Assembly: GCF_042680605.1 (NCBI RefSeq)
Contig: NZ_JBHUEE010000007.1
Location: forward strand, 124,001-188,000
Direction: 5' to 3'
Length of the DNA: 64,000 nt
Source: Allobogoriella deserti
GTDB lineage: Bacteria > Actinomycetota > Actinomycetes > Actinomycetales > Actinomycetaceae
This document shows, one piece after another, positions 34,037-42,545 of the stretch. The notes below the pieces were generated by a model that was not told the origin of the DNA, ran no database searches, and saw only the letters and a list, made by a program, of their open reading frames with translations. Numbering within the stretch: the stretch's first letter is position 1; each line of letters opens with the position of its first letter. Both the position numbers and the translations under genes were made by a program.

Positions 34037-35700
34037 GCGCCACCACCACGAGGCCGACGACCGGCACCCACGTCACGCGCGGCGGGTCGTCCCTGACGGG
34101 GACCGGCAGGCTGCTGCGCTTCATGCTGCGCCGCGACCGTATCCGGTTCCCCGCCTGGGCGCTGGGGATGACGGCGATGATGGCCTACTTCGGCAACCTG
34201 CTGCCCGAGGTGTGGACCCAGCGGACCCTCGAGGACTTCATGGCCGGGATGGGCAACTCTCCGTTGATGTCCCTCCTCGGTGGACCGGGCTACGGTTTCG
34301 AGGAGATCACGCTGCCCCGGTTCATGGTCGACCTGTACGGCCTGTACCTCATCCTCGCCGCGGCACTCATGGGCATCCTCACCATCTCGCGGCACACCCG
34401 GGTCGAGGAGCAGACCGGGCGCGCCGAGCTCGTCCGGGCGAACGTGGTGGGGCGCCACGCCCCGCTGACGGCCGCCCTGATCATGGCCGTCGGCCTCAGC
34501 CTGGTCACAGGTCTGCTCATGGGGCTTGCCCTGTCGTACTCGGCCATGGAACCGCAGCCGATGAGCTCGGCCTTCCTGTTCGCGGCGGCGGTGGCCGCCA
34601 GCGGCATCGCGTTCTCGGGCGTGGCCGCGGTGACCACCCAGCTGTCCGCCTACTCCCGAGCGGCCTCCGGCATGGCCGGCGCCGTCCTCGGTGTTGCCTA
34701 CGTGCTCCGCGGGCTCGGCGACATGTCCCGCGCCCAGGACGGCCCGGCCACCTGGCTCTCGTGGCTCTCGCCCATCGGCTGGTCGCAGCAGGTCGGCGCG
34801 TTCGTGTTGGACCGGTGGTGGCCGCTGCTCATCTCGCTGGCGTTCGCCGCCGTCCTGGCCGCGGTCGCGTTCTGGCTGGAGTCTCGCCGGGACCTCGGTG
34901 CCGGCCTCGTCGCCGCGCGGGCCGGATCACCACGGGCCGCCGGCTGGCTCAGCAGCCCGCCGGCCGTCGCGCTGCGCCTGCAACGGGGCTCGCTCATCGG
35001 CTGGACCATCGTCATGGCCGTCACCGGCGCCACCTATGGCGCCTTCGGGCAGATCATGGTCGAGGGTTTCACCGACGCCCCCGAGATCATGCTCGAGATG
35101 ATGGGCGGGGAGGAGAACATCCTCAACGGGTACCTCGGGCTCATGGGTCTGATGTACGCGATCGTCATCGCCGTCTTCGCCATCCTGTCGATCCAAGCCC
35201 TGCGCGGCGAGGAGTACGCGCTGCACACCGAGCCGGTGCTGGCCACCGCCGTCGGGCGACCCACGTGGTTGCTCTCATGGACCACCGTGACCACCCTCGG
35301 CGCGGTGTGGCTGCTGTTCGTCGCGGGACTGGGCGACGCCGCAGGCGCGTCGATCGCCACCGGCAACGGCGACCTCTTCGGCCCGACCCTGCTCGGCCAC
35401 GTGATCCACACGCCGGCCGTCTGGGCGGTGACCGGCGTGGCGCTGGCACTGTACGGGCTCGCCCCACGGCTGCTCGGGCTGGCATGGCTGGTCTTCGGTT
35501 ACGGCGCGTTCATGTCCTTCTTCGGCGGCCCGCTGGACATGCCGGACGCCGCGATGGACCTGTCGGTCTTCCAGCACACCGGCCAGCACCCGCTGGAGGA
35601 CATCTCCTGGAGCGCCGTCGTCGTCCTGACGGCCATCGCTGTGGCGCTGACGGCCGTCGGCACCGCCGGGTTCCGACGCCGGGATCTCGTCACGGCGTAG
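34033..35700 (+). CDS. ABC exporter permease (large, tetronasin-resistance-like)
   Basis: 555 residues, about twelve helices in two halves, without the C-terminal ATPase. Residues ~30-60 (FMLRRDRIRFPAWALGMTAM) open the first half and ~320-345 (ALRLQRGSLIGWTIVMAVTG) the second, a fused-dimer ABC-2 exporter. Together with the upstream ATPase and TetR it forms a probable antibiotic- or lipid-export module. The start overlaps the ATPase gene (ATGA). A GC-rich hairpin follows the stop. Confidence 0.87.
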   Translation: MSATTTRPTTGTHVTRGGSSLTGTGRLLRFMLRRDRIRFPAWALGMTAMMAYFGNLLPEVWTQRTLEDFMAGMGNSPLMSLLGGPGYGFEEITLPRFMVDLYGLYLILAAALMGILTISRHTRVEEQTGRAELVRANVVGRHAPLTAALIMAVGLSLVTGLLMGLALSYSAMEPQPMSSAFLFAAAVAASGIAFSGVAAVTTQLSAYSRAASGMAGAVLGVAYVLRGLGDMSRAQDGPATWLSWLSPIGWSQQVGAFVLDRWWPLLISLAFAAVLAAVAFWLESRRDLGAGLVAARAGSPRAAGWLSSPPAVALRLQRGSLIGWTIVMAVTGATYGAFGQIMVEGFTDAPEIMLEMMGGEENILNGYLGLMGLMYAIVIAVFAILSIQALRGEEYALHTEPVLATAVGRPTWLLSWTTVTTLGAVWLLFVAGLGDAAGASIATGNGDLFGPTLLGHVIHTPAVWAVTGVALALYGLAPRLLGLAWLVFGYGAFMSFFGGPLDMPDAAMDLSVFQHTGQHPLEDISWSAVVVLTAIAVALTAVGTAGFRRRDLVTA

Positions 35701-35711
35701 CCCCACTCCGC

Positions 35712-35739
35712 CCGGCCGGGTTCGCACCGAACCGGCCGG
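35712..35739 (+). terminator. Hairpin after ABC exporter operon
   Basis: CCGGCCGGGTTCG (35712-35724) pairs, with one bulge, with CGAACCGGCCGG (35728-35739), 11 bases after the stop of the permease gene. There is no U-run, which is common for actinobacterial terminators. Confidence 0.55.
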
Positions 35740-35781
35740 GCGGCCCACTCTCCCGACCCGGCCGGGCGGCCCACTCTCCCG
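35732..35781. repeat. 24-bp tandem repeat, two copies
   Basis: A 24-base unit beginning CCGGCCGGGCGGCCCACTC is repeated at 35732-35755 and 35758-35781 with a period of 26. The first copy shares its start with the right arm of the terminator hairpin. Confidence 0.6.
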
Positions 35782-35810
35782 TCCCGCCCAGTCCGACCCT
35801 CCCAAGCCCA

Positions 35811-35860
35811 GATCGTCGTGTCCTCGCCCGGGCGCCGGTTCCGGCGATCTCGGCGTGAAC
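35811..35860. repeat. Intergenic palindromic element, copy 1
   Basis: GATCGTCGT, a GC spacer, then CCGGCGATCTCGGCGTGAAC. It is related to the element at 38091-38146 on the far side of the two-component genes, in the same orientation. The left arm here is degenerate. Confidence 0.5.
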
Positions 35861-35945
35861 GGAGGTCGTGAACGGGGGTTGTCCCCCGGCGAGCTGCCGG
35901 GCCAGCACCCTGGTCCGGGCGCCCTCCCGCGGGGAGGCTGAGATC

Positions 35946-37376
35946 ATGACCAGTGTGACGACGGCGACGACCGGCGATCCGGGCCCGGCAGCCGGCGGCA
36001 GTCCCGGCCCCCGAACGATGCCCGACGAGAGCCAGCAAGATACGACCTGGCGTGGCGGGCCGAGGCGTCCGGGGTTCGTGACGGCGCCGTTCGACCGCCG
36101 CACGTGGTTGCGGTACGGCTACCTGTGGGTGGCCCTGCTCATGGCGCCCTTCGCGCTGGCGTACGCCATCCTCACCGTGGTGCTGACGGCCGGCCTCGCC
36201 GTCACGCTCGTCGGTCTGTTCGTCGGCGGCATCCTCGTGGTCGGGGCGCGCGGATGGGCGAGCGCCTACCGGGGCATGGCCGCGGCCATGCTGATCACCG
36301 AGATCCCCGCACCTCCGGACCGGCGCCGGGTGCGCGGATTCTTCCGGCGGATGGGGTCACTGCTGGGAGACGCCCACGGCTGGCGCGCACTGCTGTTCAT
36401 GGTGGTGATGTTCCCGCTGTCGATCGCCGGCTTCGTGGCCAGCACGACGGTCCTCGCCAGTGCAGTCGGCCTGATCACCCAGTGGTACTGGGGCCGTTTC
36501 CTCCCGGAGCAGGAGGCCGCCGACGGGACGGTGCACCGGGCGATCCAGATGGGCCCGGACTGGTACGTCGACACACCGCCACGCCACCTCCTCGTCACCG
36601 CACTCGGTGTTCTGCTGTTCTTCCTCTGGCCGTGGGTGAACTGGCTGTTCACCCAGGTCGCGCTCCTGCTGAGCCGGTCACTGCTCGGCCCCACGCGCGC
36701 CAGCCTCCGGGTGGCCGAGCTTGAGCGCTCGCGCGCCGGAACGGTCCAGGACGCGGACGCCCGGCTACGCCGGATCGAGCGCGACCTGCACGACGGCACC
36801 CAGGCTCGCCTGGTCGCTGTGGCCATGCAGCTCGGTGAGGCCAAGGACCAGCTCGACTCCGGCGGCGACCCGGACGAGATCCGTGACCTCATCGGGACGG
36901 CGCACGCGTCAACCACCGATGCACTCGGCGAGCTGCGGGAGCTGGCCCGCGGTATCCACCCTCCGGTCCTGGACGACGGCCTGGCGGTGGCGCTCGAGAC
37001 ACTCGCCGCACGCGCGCCGCTCCCGGTGACCGTGGACGTCGACCCAGGCGTCGGCGCGCGTGGCGCGATCCGGCCCGAGGTCGAGTCCATCGCGTACTTC
37101 TGCGTGGCCGAGCTCGTCACCAACGCGGCCAAACATGCCGGCGCCTCGGGCGTGTACGTGCTGGTCGAGCGCCGGGACGGCGACATCCGGCTCCGCGTCC
37201 GTGACGACGGCCGGGGCGGCGCGGCGATCAGCCGGCCCACCCCGGCCGGCGATCGATCGGGTCTGGGTGGCCTCGCCGAGCGAGTCCGGTCCCTCGACGG
37301 CAGCCTGACGATCGACAGTCCCGCCGGAGGCCCGACCGTGGTGACGGTGCTTCTGCCCGGTAGCGTCGGATCGTGA
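35946..37376 (+). CDS. NarL-type sensor histidine kinase
   Basis: 476 residues: an N-terminal sensor-type membrane domain with several helices (~55-250, including WVALLMAPFALAYAILTVVL), a HisKA_3 dimerisation domain with the phospho-acceptor His282 in RIERDLHDGTQARLV, and a HATPase_c domain with ELVTNAAKHAGA (N-box) and GLGGLAERV (G-box). It signals to the response regulator whose start overlaps its stop by 4 bases. The ATG at 35946 has a GGGAGG site. The stimulus is unknown. Confidence 0.9.
   Translation: MTSVTTATTGDPGPAAGGSPGPRTMPDESQQDTTWRGGPRRPGFVTAPFDRRTWLRYGYLWVALLMAPFALAYAILTVVLTAGLAVTLVGLFVGGILVVGARGWASAYRGMAAAMLITEIPAPPDRRRVRGFFRRMGSLLGDAHGWRALLFMVVMFPLSIAGFVASTTVLASAVGLITQWYWGRFLPEQEAADGTVHRAIQMGPDWYVDTPPRHLLVTALGVLLFFLWPWVNWLFTQVALLLSRSLLGPTRASLRVAELERSRAGTVQDADARLRRIERDLHDGTQARLVAVAMQLGEAKDQLDSGGDPDEIRDLIGTAHASTTDALGELRELARGIHPPVLDDGLAVALETLAARAPLPVTVDVDPGVGARGAIRPEVESIAYFCVAELVTNAAKHAGASGVYVLVERRDGDIRLRVRDDGRGGAAISRPTPAGDRSGLGGLAERVRSLDGSLTIDSPAGGPTVVTVLLPGSVGS
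37361..37366 (+). promoter_or_regulatory. Possible internal -10 box for the response regulator
   Basis: TAGCGT lies inside the kinase gene, 6 bases before the regulator's GTG at 37373. It matches the leaderless pattern and could allow kinase-independent expression, but chance in coding sequence cannot be excluded. Confidence 0.35.
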
Positions 37377-38074
37377 CCGACCTCCCTGCCGAACGACCAC
37401 CGACGGCACTCCGGGTCGCCGTCGCCGAGGACTCCGCAGTGCTGCGGGACGGCCTTGTGGCGCTGCTCGGGCGCCGGGGCCACGAGGTGGTCGCCGCCGT
37501 CGGGGACGGTGAGGCGCTGGTGGTCGCGGTCGCCCGTCTCGCGGCGGAGGGCGACCTGCCAGACGTCGTCGTGGCAGACATCCGGATGCCCCCCTCGCAC
37601 ACCGATGAAGGGCTCCGCGCCGCACTGCAGCTTCGAGGCCGGCACCCGGACCTCGGCGTGCTGCTGTTCTCGCAGTACGTCGAGACGCGCTACGCCTCCC
37701 GGCTGCTGGCCGGTGGCGCACAAGGGGTGGGGTACCTCCTCAAGGACCGGGTGGCCGAGGTGCGGGATTTCATGGACGCTCTCGGACGAGTGGCGGCCGG
37801 GCAGACGGTGCTCGATCCCGAGGTGGTCTCCCAGCTCCTCGGCGCCTCACAGGCCGACGACGGGCTGGGCCGCCTCACCGACCGCGAACGCGAGGTGCTC
37901 GAGCTCATGGCCCAGGGGCGTTCGAACGGCGCCATCGCCGAGCAGCTATACCTCTCTTACGGCGCCGTGGAGAAGAACGTCGCCGCCATCTTCACCAAGC
38001 TCGACCTGCCGCCGGACAGTGCCGCCCACCGGCGGGTGATGGCGGTGCTGCGCTACCTCGGCGCCACGAGCTGA
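37373..38074 (+). CDS. NarL/LuxR-type response regulator
   Basis: 233 residues: receiver domain (~14-135) with Asp69 in VVVADIRMPP as phospho-acceptor, the acidic pair AEDSA, and Lys in YLLKDRV; then a LuxR helix-turn-helix (~165-225, LTDREREVLELMAQGRSNGA). It would bind DNA on phosphorylation by the upstream kinase. The GTG overlaps the kinase stop (GTGA). Target genes unknown; the ABC exporter upstream is one candidate. Confidence 0.9.
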   Translation: MTDLPAERPPTALRVAVAEDSAVLRDGLVALLGRRGHEVVAAVGDGEALVVAVARLAAEGDLPDVVVADIRMPPSHTDEGLRAALQLRGRHPDLGVLLFSQYVETRYASRLLAGGAQGVGYLLKDRVAEVRDFMDALGRVAAGQTVLDPEVVSQLLGASQADDGLGRLTDREREVLELMAQGRSNGAIAEQLYLSYGAVEKNVAAIFTKLDLPPDSAAHRRVMAVLRYLGATS

Positions 38075-38090
38075 CGCGCCCACCCACTCT

Positions 38091-38146
38091 GAACGCCGAG
38101 ATCGTCGTTCTGATCGTTCCCGGCGGCCCTGTCGGCGATCTCGGCG
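38091..38146. repeat. Intergenic palindromic element, copy 2
   Basis: CGCCGAGATCG (38094-38104) and CGATCTCGGCG (38136-38146) form an 11-bp stem. The sequence shares GATCGTCGT and CGGCGATCTCGGCG with the copy at 35811-35860. The two copies bracket the kinase-regulator pair. Confidence 0.55.
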
Positions 38147-38256
38147 CGCTCAGGGCGGCCTCGGGGATGCCCCCCGGAGCGCTCGGGGGATGACGAGGGA
38201 CGGCTTGGGGGAACGCCCCATACCGGGCGTCGCCGCAGGTCAGAAGACTGCTGAGC

Positions 38257-39540
38257 ATGGTCCTCCGCCTCGAGGCCGGGTCCCGCACCTACGCCGCCGC
38301 CCCGCCTGCCCCCGCACCGCAGACGCTCTCGGCCCCCGCGTCCGCGCCACCCGGCAGTACGGGCCCGGGCCCGCGCCGGGACCGGTTCGTCGATTCGATC
38401 CGGGCGCTGGCCACCCTGTGCGTCGTCGGCGTGCACTGGCTGATGCCCGAGGCCACGTGGGACGGCACGAACCTGCACATCGGCAACGCGCTCGCGCACG
38501 ACTGGGCGTGGGCGATCACGTGGGTGCTGCAACCCCTGGCGGTGCTCTTCTTCGCCGCGGGCGCGGCCGCGGGCTACGACCGGTCCCGGGCCCCACGCCG
38601 CCGGTGGGCGAGCGTCCTGACGCGACGGATCTGCGCCGTCGGCGTGCCGGTGGCGGTCTTCGCCGCCGGCTGGCTGCTCACCGTGCCGATGCTGCTCGCG
38701 CTCGGGGTGCCCGACGGTGCGGTCTGGCGGATCGTCCGGATGGTTCCGCAGCCGCTGTGGTTCCTCGCGGTGTGGGCTGCATTGCTGGCGCTCGTGCCAC
38801 TGCTGCGGCGCGCCTGGCTGCGGTGGCGCTGGTGGGTGATGGTGACGGCGGTCGCCGCGCCACTGCTCGTGGACGCCCTGCGGTTCGGCGCAGGTCTCGA
38901 GTCGGTCGCCTGGCTCAACCTGATGCTGGTGTGGCACGTGCCGTTCCTGGCCGGCGTCGCCTACGCGACCGACCGGAGCACCGGCCGGCGAGCGCCCCGG
39001 GAGGTGCGCACCTGGCTCGGTGCGGGTCTGACCGTCGGGCTCGCGGGCATGATCGCGCTGACCGTCCTGGGGCCGTACCCGCTGAGCATGATCGGGATGC
39101 CGGGCGAGGAGATCTCGAACCTCGGTCCGCCGACGGCGCCGATCGTAGCGCAGGCGTTCGTGCAGGTCTGCGGCGTGCTGCTGGCACGGGCGGCGATCGT
39201 GCGATGGGCGGCCCGTCGCGGCCCGCGCACCGCACTGCGCGGCGTGACCGCCCGGTCGATGACGATCTACCTCTGGCACCTGACGGCGATGTTCGCCGTC
39301 GTCGGCGTCGCGCTCCTCGATCTCGCGCTCACGCTGCCCGAGCCGTGGACGGCCACCTGGTGGGCGACCCGGCCGTTCTGGTTCGGTGCCTTCGCCGTCG
39401 TCCTGGTGGTCCTCGTCCGTCTGTTCGGGCCGTTCGAGCGGACGTCTGCGCCCCGCCCTGGTCAACGGGAAATGGGGCGACCCAGCCAGTCCGATCGGGC
39501 TAGCGTGGCAGCCGATGACGCGCTTCCTGGAGGCGGCTGA
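38257..39540 (+). CDS. Acyltransferase 3 family membrane protein
   Basis: 427 residues, ten or more helices. The family's first helix carries RFVDSIRALATLCVVGVHWLM, with the His that acts in acyl transfer, and a later ARSMTIYLWHLTAMF is the typical last-helix segment. These enzymes O-acylate cell-surface sugars or lipids. N-terminal ~40 residues are Ala/Pro-rich. The ATG at 38257 lacks a clear ribosome site. The C-terminus after about residue 395 (RTSAPRPGQRE...) is low complexity. Confidence 0.87.
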   Translation: MVLRLEAGSRTYAAAPPAPAPQTLSAPASAPPGSTGPGPRRDRFVDSIRALATLCVVGVHWLMPEATWDGTNLHIGNALAHDWAWAITWVLQPLAVLFFAAGAAAGYDRSRAPRRRWASVLTRRICAVGVPVAVFAAGWLLTVPMLLALGVPDGAVWRIVRMVPQPLWFLAVWAALLALVPLLRRAWLRWRWWVMVTAVAAPLLVDALRFGAGLESVAWLNLMLVWHVPFLAGVAYATDRSTGRRAPREVRTWLGAGLTVGLAGMIALTVLGPYPLSMIGMPGEEISNLGPPTAPIVAQAFVQVCGVLLARAAIVRWAARRGPRTALRGVTARSMTIYLWHLTAMFAVVGVALLDLALTLPEPWTATWWATRPFWFGAFAVVLVVLVRLFGPFERTSAPRPGQREMGRPSQSDRASVAADDALPGGG

Positions 39541-39657
39541 GACAGGTTCGCGCCACACCGCCCGCCGAGCACGTTGCTCGGCGTCGCCGTGCTCGGGTAC
39601 CACGACCAGCTCGTCGAGATCGAGGCGGTTGCGGCCGTGGACGACGGGTCGCCGTGA
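39541..39657 (+). pseudogene. Rid (YjgF/YER057c/UK114) family C-terminal remnant
   Basis: In frame from 39541 the DNA reads DRFAPHRPPSTLLGVAVLGY then HDQLVEIEAVAAVDDG before a stop, which fits the last ~35 residues of Rid enamine/imine deaminases (the RPPxxT and LVEIEA features). The upstream frame is closed by a stop at 39538-39540 and no N-terminal part is seen. A decayed or truncated gene left beside the acyltransferase is likely. Confidence 0.55.
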
Positions 39658-39675
39658 CCGTGGAGCGGTGAGACG

Positions 39676-40962
39676 TCAGGACTCCTCCGCCGGGTCGGGT
39701 CTGGGGCCCTCCACAGTCCGGGACGCGGCGTTCGCCCGGCGGTTGAGGTAGCGCTGCTCCGGGATCGAGGTGGTCAGCCGCGCCGCCTCGGCGTACTCGC
39801 GCGACGCCTCGTCCGCCCGGCCGACGCGTTCGAGCAGGTGGGCTCGGACGGCGTGCGCGCGGTGATGGCGCCGCATCGCCGGTGTGGCCAGCAGCTCCTC
39901 GACCAGTTCGAGCCCGTCCTGTGGCCGGTGAGCCATCCCGACGGCGACCGCCCGGTTCAACCGCACCGACGGCGAGGGCGCGACCTGCTCGAGCATCCGG
40001 TACAGGACGCTGATCTGCATCCAGTCCGTCTCCGCCCACACCTCGGCCTCGTCGTGGACGGCGGCGATGGCGGCCTGGAGCTGGAAGGGGCCGACGGGAC
40101 CGGACGGCAGGACACGTTCGATCAGTGCGACGCCTTCGGCGATCGCCGCACGGTCCCAGAGCGCGCGGTCCTGTTGCTCGAGCGGGACGAGGTCACCCGA
40201 CGGATCCACGCGTGCGGTGCGCCGGGCGTCGGTCAGGAGCATGAGTGCCAGCGCTCCGGTGACCTCGTCGTCCTCGGGCATCAGGGCGTGCAGGTCACGC
40301 GTGAGGCGGATTGCCTCGGCAGTGAGCGAGACGTCGACGAGCTCCGCGCCATCCGTGCGCGTGTGCCCCTCGGTGAAGGCGGAGTACAGCACGTGGGCGA
40401 CGGCGGCGACCCGTTCGAGCGAGGTCTCGCGCGTCGGCAGCTCGAAGCGGGCACCGTGGCGGCGCAGGGTCTGCTTGGCGCGCGAGATCCGCTGGGCCAT
40501 CGTCGTCTCGGGAACCAGGAAGGCCGCCGCGACCTGCGCCGTCGTCAACCCGGCGACCGCCCGCAGGGTGAGGGCGACCTGGGACGACGGCGTCAGTGCC
40601 GGGTGGCAGCACAGAATGAGCAGCCGGAGGGTGTCGTCGTCACCGGTCGTGCCGGCGGGGCGAGCGTCGGCCGGTCCGTCCACGCGTTCGGCGTCCGCGG
40701 GGCGGCGCACACCGTCGGCCTCCTCGCGTGCGGCGCGGGCACGCTCGCTGCGCAGCTGGTCGATGAGCCGTCGTGCCGCGACGCGGACGAGCCACGCTCG
40801 TGGCTCGTCCGGGACGCCGTCGGCCGGCCACTGGCGAGCCGCCGCCAGCAGGGCCTCCTGGATGGCGTCCTCGGCGTCGTCGAAGTGCCCGTAGCGGCGC
40901 ACCAGCGCACCGAGGACGTGCGGCACCTCGCGGCGCCACACGTCCTCGAGCCGCTCGGACAC
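39676..40962 (-). CDS. ECF42-type RNA polymerase sigma factor (DUF6596)
   Basis: 428 residues: sigma-70 region 2 (~15-75, RRYGHFDDAEDAIQEALLAA), region 4 (~115-175, LTLRAVAGLTTAQVAAAFLV), then the long C-terminal DUF6596/TPR-like extension typical of ECF42, with MAHRPQDGLELVEEL near the end. These sigma factors occur with DGPF (YCII) proteins and lack classical anti-sigma factors; the C-terminal part is thought to control them. GTG at 40962 lies 5 bases after the DGPF gene stop. Confidence 0.9.
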   Translation of the reverse strand: MSERLEDVWRREVPHVLGALVRRYGHFDDAEDAIQEALLAAARQWPADGVPDEPRAWLVRVAARRLIDQLRSERARAAREEADGVRRPADAERVDGPADARPAGTTGDDDTLRLLILCCHPALTPSSQVALTLRAVAGLTTAQVAAAFLVPETTMAQRISRAKQTLRRHGARFELPTRETSLERVAAVAHVLYSAFTEGHTRTDGAELVDVSLTAEAIRLTRDLHALMPEDDEVTGALALMLLTDARRTARVDPSGDLVPLEQQDRALWDRAAIAEGVALIERVLPSGPVGPFQLQAAIAAVHDEAEVWAETDWMQISVLYRMLEQVAPSPSVRLNRAVAVGMAHRPQDGLELVEELLATPAMRRHHRAHAVRAHLLERVGRADEASREYAEAARLTTSIPEQRYLNRRANAASRTVEGPRPDPAEES

Positions 40963-40967
40963 GGCGG

Positions 40968-41357
40968 TTACTGGTCCTCGCCGCCGGGCCACATGGCGGG
41001 GCGCAGCTCGACCGTCTCGCCCGGTCCGGCGAACTTCGCGACGAGCTGCTCGGCCCGCTCCTGGCTCTCGACGTCGATGAGGAAGAACCCGGCGAGGTGC
41101 TCCTTGGCCTCGGAGTACGGTCCGTCCGTGACGACGGCGCCACCGTCCCAGCGCACGAGCCTGGCGGCCGCCGGGTCCCCGAGCGCCTCGCCGGCGAGCA
41201 GCTCACCGCGCTCGGACATCTCGGCCATGACGGCCTCGAACTCCGCGTGCAGCTGCTCGCGCTCGGCCTCGGGCAACGCCTGGTTCTCGGTCACGTAGTC
41301 ACCGGTCGGATGACCCCACGGCTGCGGGTTGGAGTGGATGAGGATCACGTACTTCAC
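40968..41357 (-). CDS. YCII/DGPF-domain protein, partner of the ECF42 sigma factor
   Basis: 129 residues: KYVILIHSNPQP at the start, ELLAGEALGDP in the middle, and the DGPF-type motif VTDGPYSEAKEHLAGFFLID, ending PAMWPGG. The YCII fold is related to ferredoxin-like enzymes; in this family the role is unknown, but genes are regularly linked to ECF42 sigma factors, as here. GTG at 41357 has a GGGAG site. It is the first gene of a two-gene operon. Confidence 0.9.
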   Translation of the reverse strand: MKYVILIHSNPQPWGHPTGDYVTENQALPEAEREQLHAEFEAVMAEMSERGELLAGEALGDPAAARLVRWDGGAVVTDGPYSEAKEHLAGFFLIDVESQERAEQLVAKFAGPGETVELRPAMWPGGEDQ

Positions 41358-41472
41358 GGTCGCTCCCGTCGTCGCGGGCCGGCCCCTCGCCAGCCCTCTC
41401 ACCCGTGACGTCGGAGCCATCCGGCGCACCTCGACATCATGGCGCAGGTTGAGTGGCGCGTTTCGCCGCGAC

Positions 41473-41528
41473 GGGAACGAGGTTGCCCGATCGGTCGATT
41501 TTTCGACGGATTCTGCAACCTCGTTCCC
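41473..41528. repeat. 56-base inverted repeat between divergent genes
   Basis: GGGAACGAGGTTGC (41473-41486) pairs perfectly with GCAACCTCGTTCCC (41515-41528); inside, GTCGA (41494-41498) pairs with TCGAC (41503-41507) around TTTT. The surrounding genes are divergent (DGPF leftward, AKR rightward), so a terminator role is unlikely. The inner part is AT-rich for this genome. Confidence 0.6.
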
Positions 41529-41639
41529 GGTGCTCACGCCGCAGATCACCGAGTTCTACCGCGGACTCGAACCGTACCCAGCGGGACGCTGAACAGATAC
41601 GTCGAGCTGCGAGCCGCACAGCCGTGACAGCATGGCCCC

Positions 41640-42464
41640 ATGACCGTTCCCACGATCACCCTCAACGATGGCAACCAGATCCCCCAGCTCGGCTTCGGCG
41701 TCTACCTCGTCGAGCCGGACCAGGCCGAGCGCATCGTCAGCGACGCGCTCGAGATCGGCTACCGCCACATCGACACCGCCAAGCTCTACGAGAACGAGGA
41801 CGGCGTCGGCCGCGCGGTGGCCAAGTCGGGCATCCCGCGCGAGGACATCTGGATCACCACCAAGCTGTGGAATGACGACCAGGGCAAGGACAAGGCTCCC
41901 GCCGCGTTCGAGCGCTCACTCGACAAGCTCGGCCTGGACTACGTGGACCTGTACCTCATCCACTGGCCCAAGCCCGGCCAGGGCACGTTCGTCGAGACGT
42001 GGCAGGTGTTCGAAGAGATCAAGGCCTCGGGCCGCGCCAAGTCGATCGGCGTCTCGAACTTCCAGCCGCACCACCTCGAGGAGCTGTTCCGGCACTCCGA
42101 GACCGTGCCCTCGATCAACCAGATCGAGCTGCACCCGCGGCTGATCCAGCAGGAGAACCGCGACTTCGCCCGCCGGCACGGCATCGCGATCGAGTCCTGG
42201 GGTCCGCTCGGTCAGGGCAAGTACCCGCTCCTGGACCTGCCGGAGATCACCTCCGCGGCCGAGGCCCACGGCGTCACGCCGGCCCAGGTGGTCATCCGCT
42301 GGCACCTGCAGCACGGGCTCATCGTCTTCCCGAAGACGAACAGCGCCGAGCGTGCGAAGACGAACTTCGACGTCTTCGGCTTCGAGCTCACCGACGCGGA
42401 GATGGCCGCCATCGACGGTCTCGACGACGGCACCCGCGGCGGCCCCGACCCGGACACGTTCTGA
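41640..42464 (+). CDS. Aldo/keto reductase
   Basis: 274-residue NADPH-dependent oxidoreductase, (beta/alpha)8 barrel of the AKR5/2,5-diketo-D-gluconate reductase type. The tetrad is Asp45, Tyr50, Lys75 and His108 in IDTAKLY, TTKLW and LIHWP. FPKTNSAERAKTNFDVFGFE is the NADP-binding end. It reduces aldehydes or ketones; substrate unknown. The ATG at 41640 was chosen by comparison with the paralogue at 45439. A strong hairpin follows downstream. Confidence 0.9.
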   Translation: MTVPTITLNDGNQIPQLGFGVYLVEPDQAERIVSDALEIGYRHIDTAKLYENEDGVGRAVAKSGIPREDIWITTKLWNDDQGKDKAPAAFERSLDKLGLDYVDLYLIHWPKPGQGTFVETWQVFEEIKASGRAKSIGVSNFQPHHLEELFRHSETVPSINQIELHPRLIQQENRDFARRHGIAIESWGPLGQGKYPLLDLPEITSAAEAHGVTPAQVVIRWHLQHGLIVFPKTNSAERAKTNFDVFGFELTDAEMAAIDGLDDGTRGGPDPDTF

Positions 42465-42545
42465 GGCCGCCACGACGGCACCAGTCGGCCGCCGTCGACC
42501 GGCCTGCTGACCGGCACGCGACCGATAGCAACCGCGACTGCGAGA

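Noticed and set aside
35732..35781. Interpreting the two 24-bp tandem repeats as a CRISPR fragment
   Set aside because: Only two units, 2-base gap instead of a spacer, and no cas genes.
39838..41298. Plus-strand open frame opposite the ECF sigma factor
   Set aside because: Shadow of the sigma factor and DGPF genes; composition atypical for a protein.
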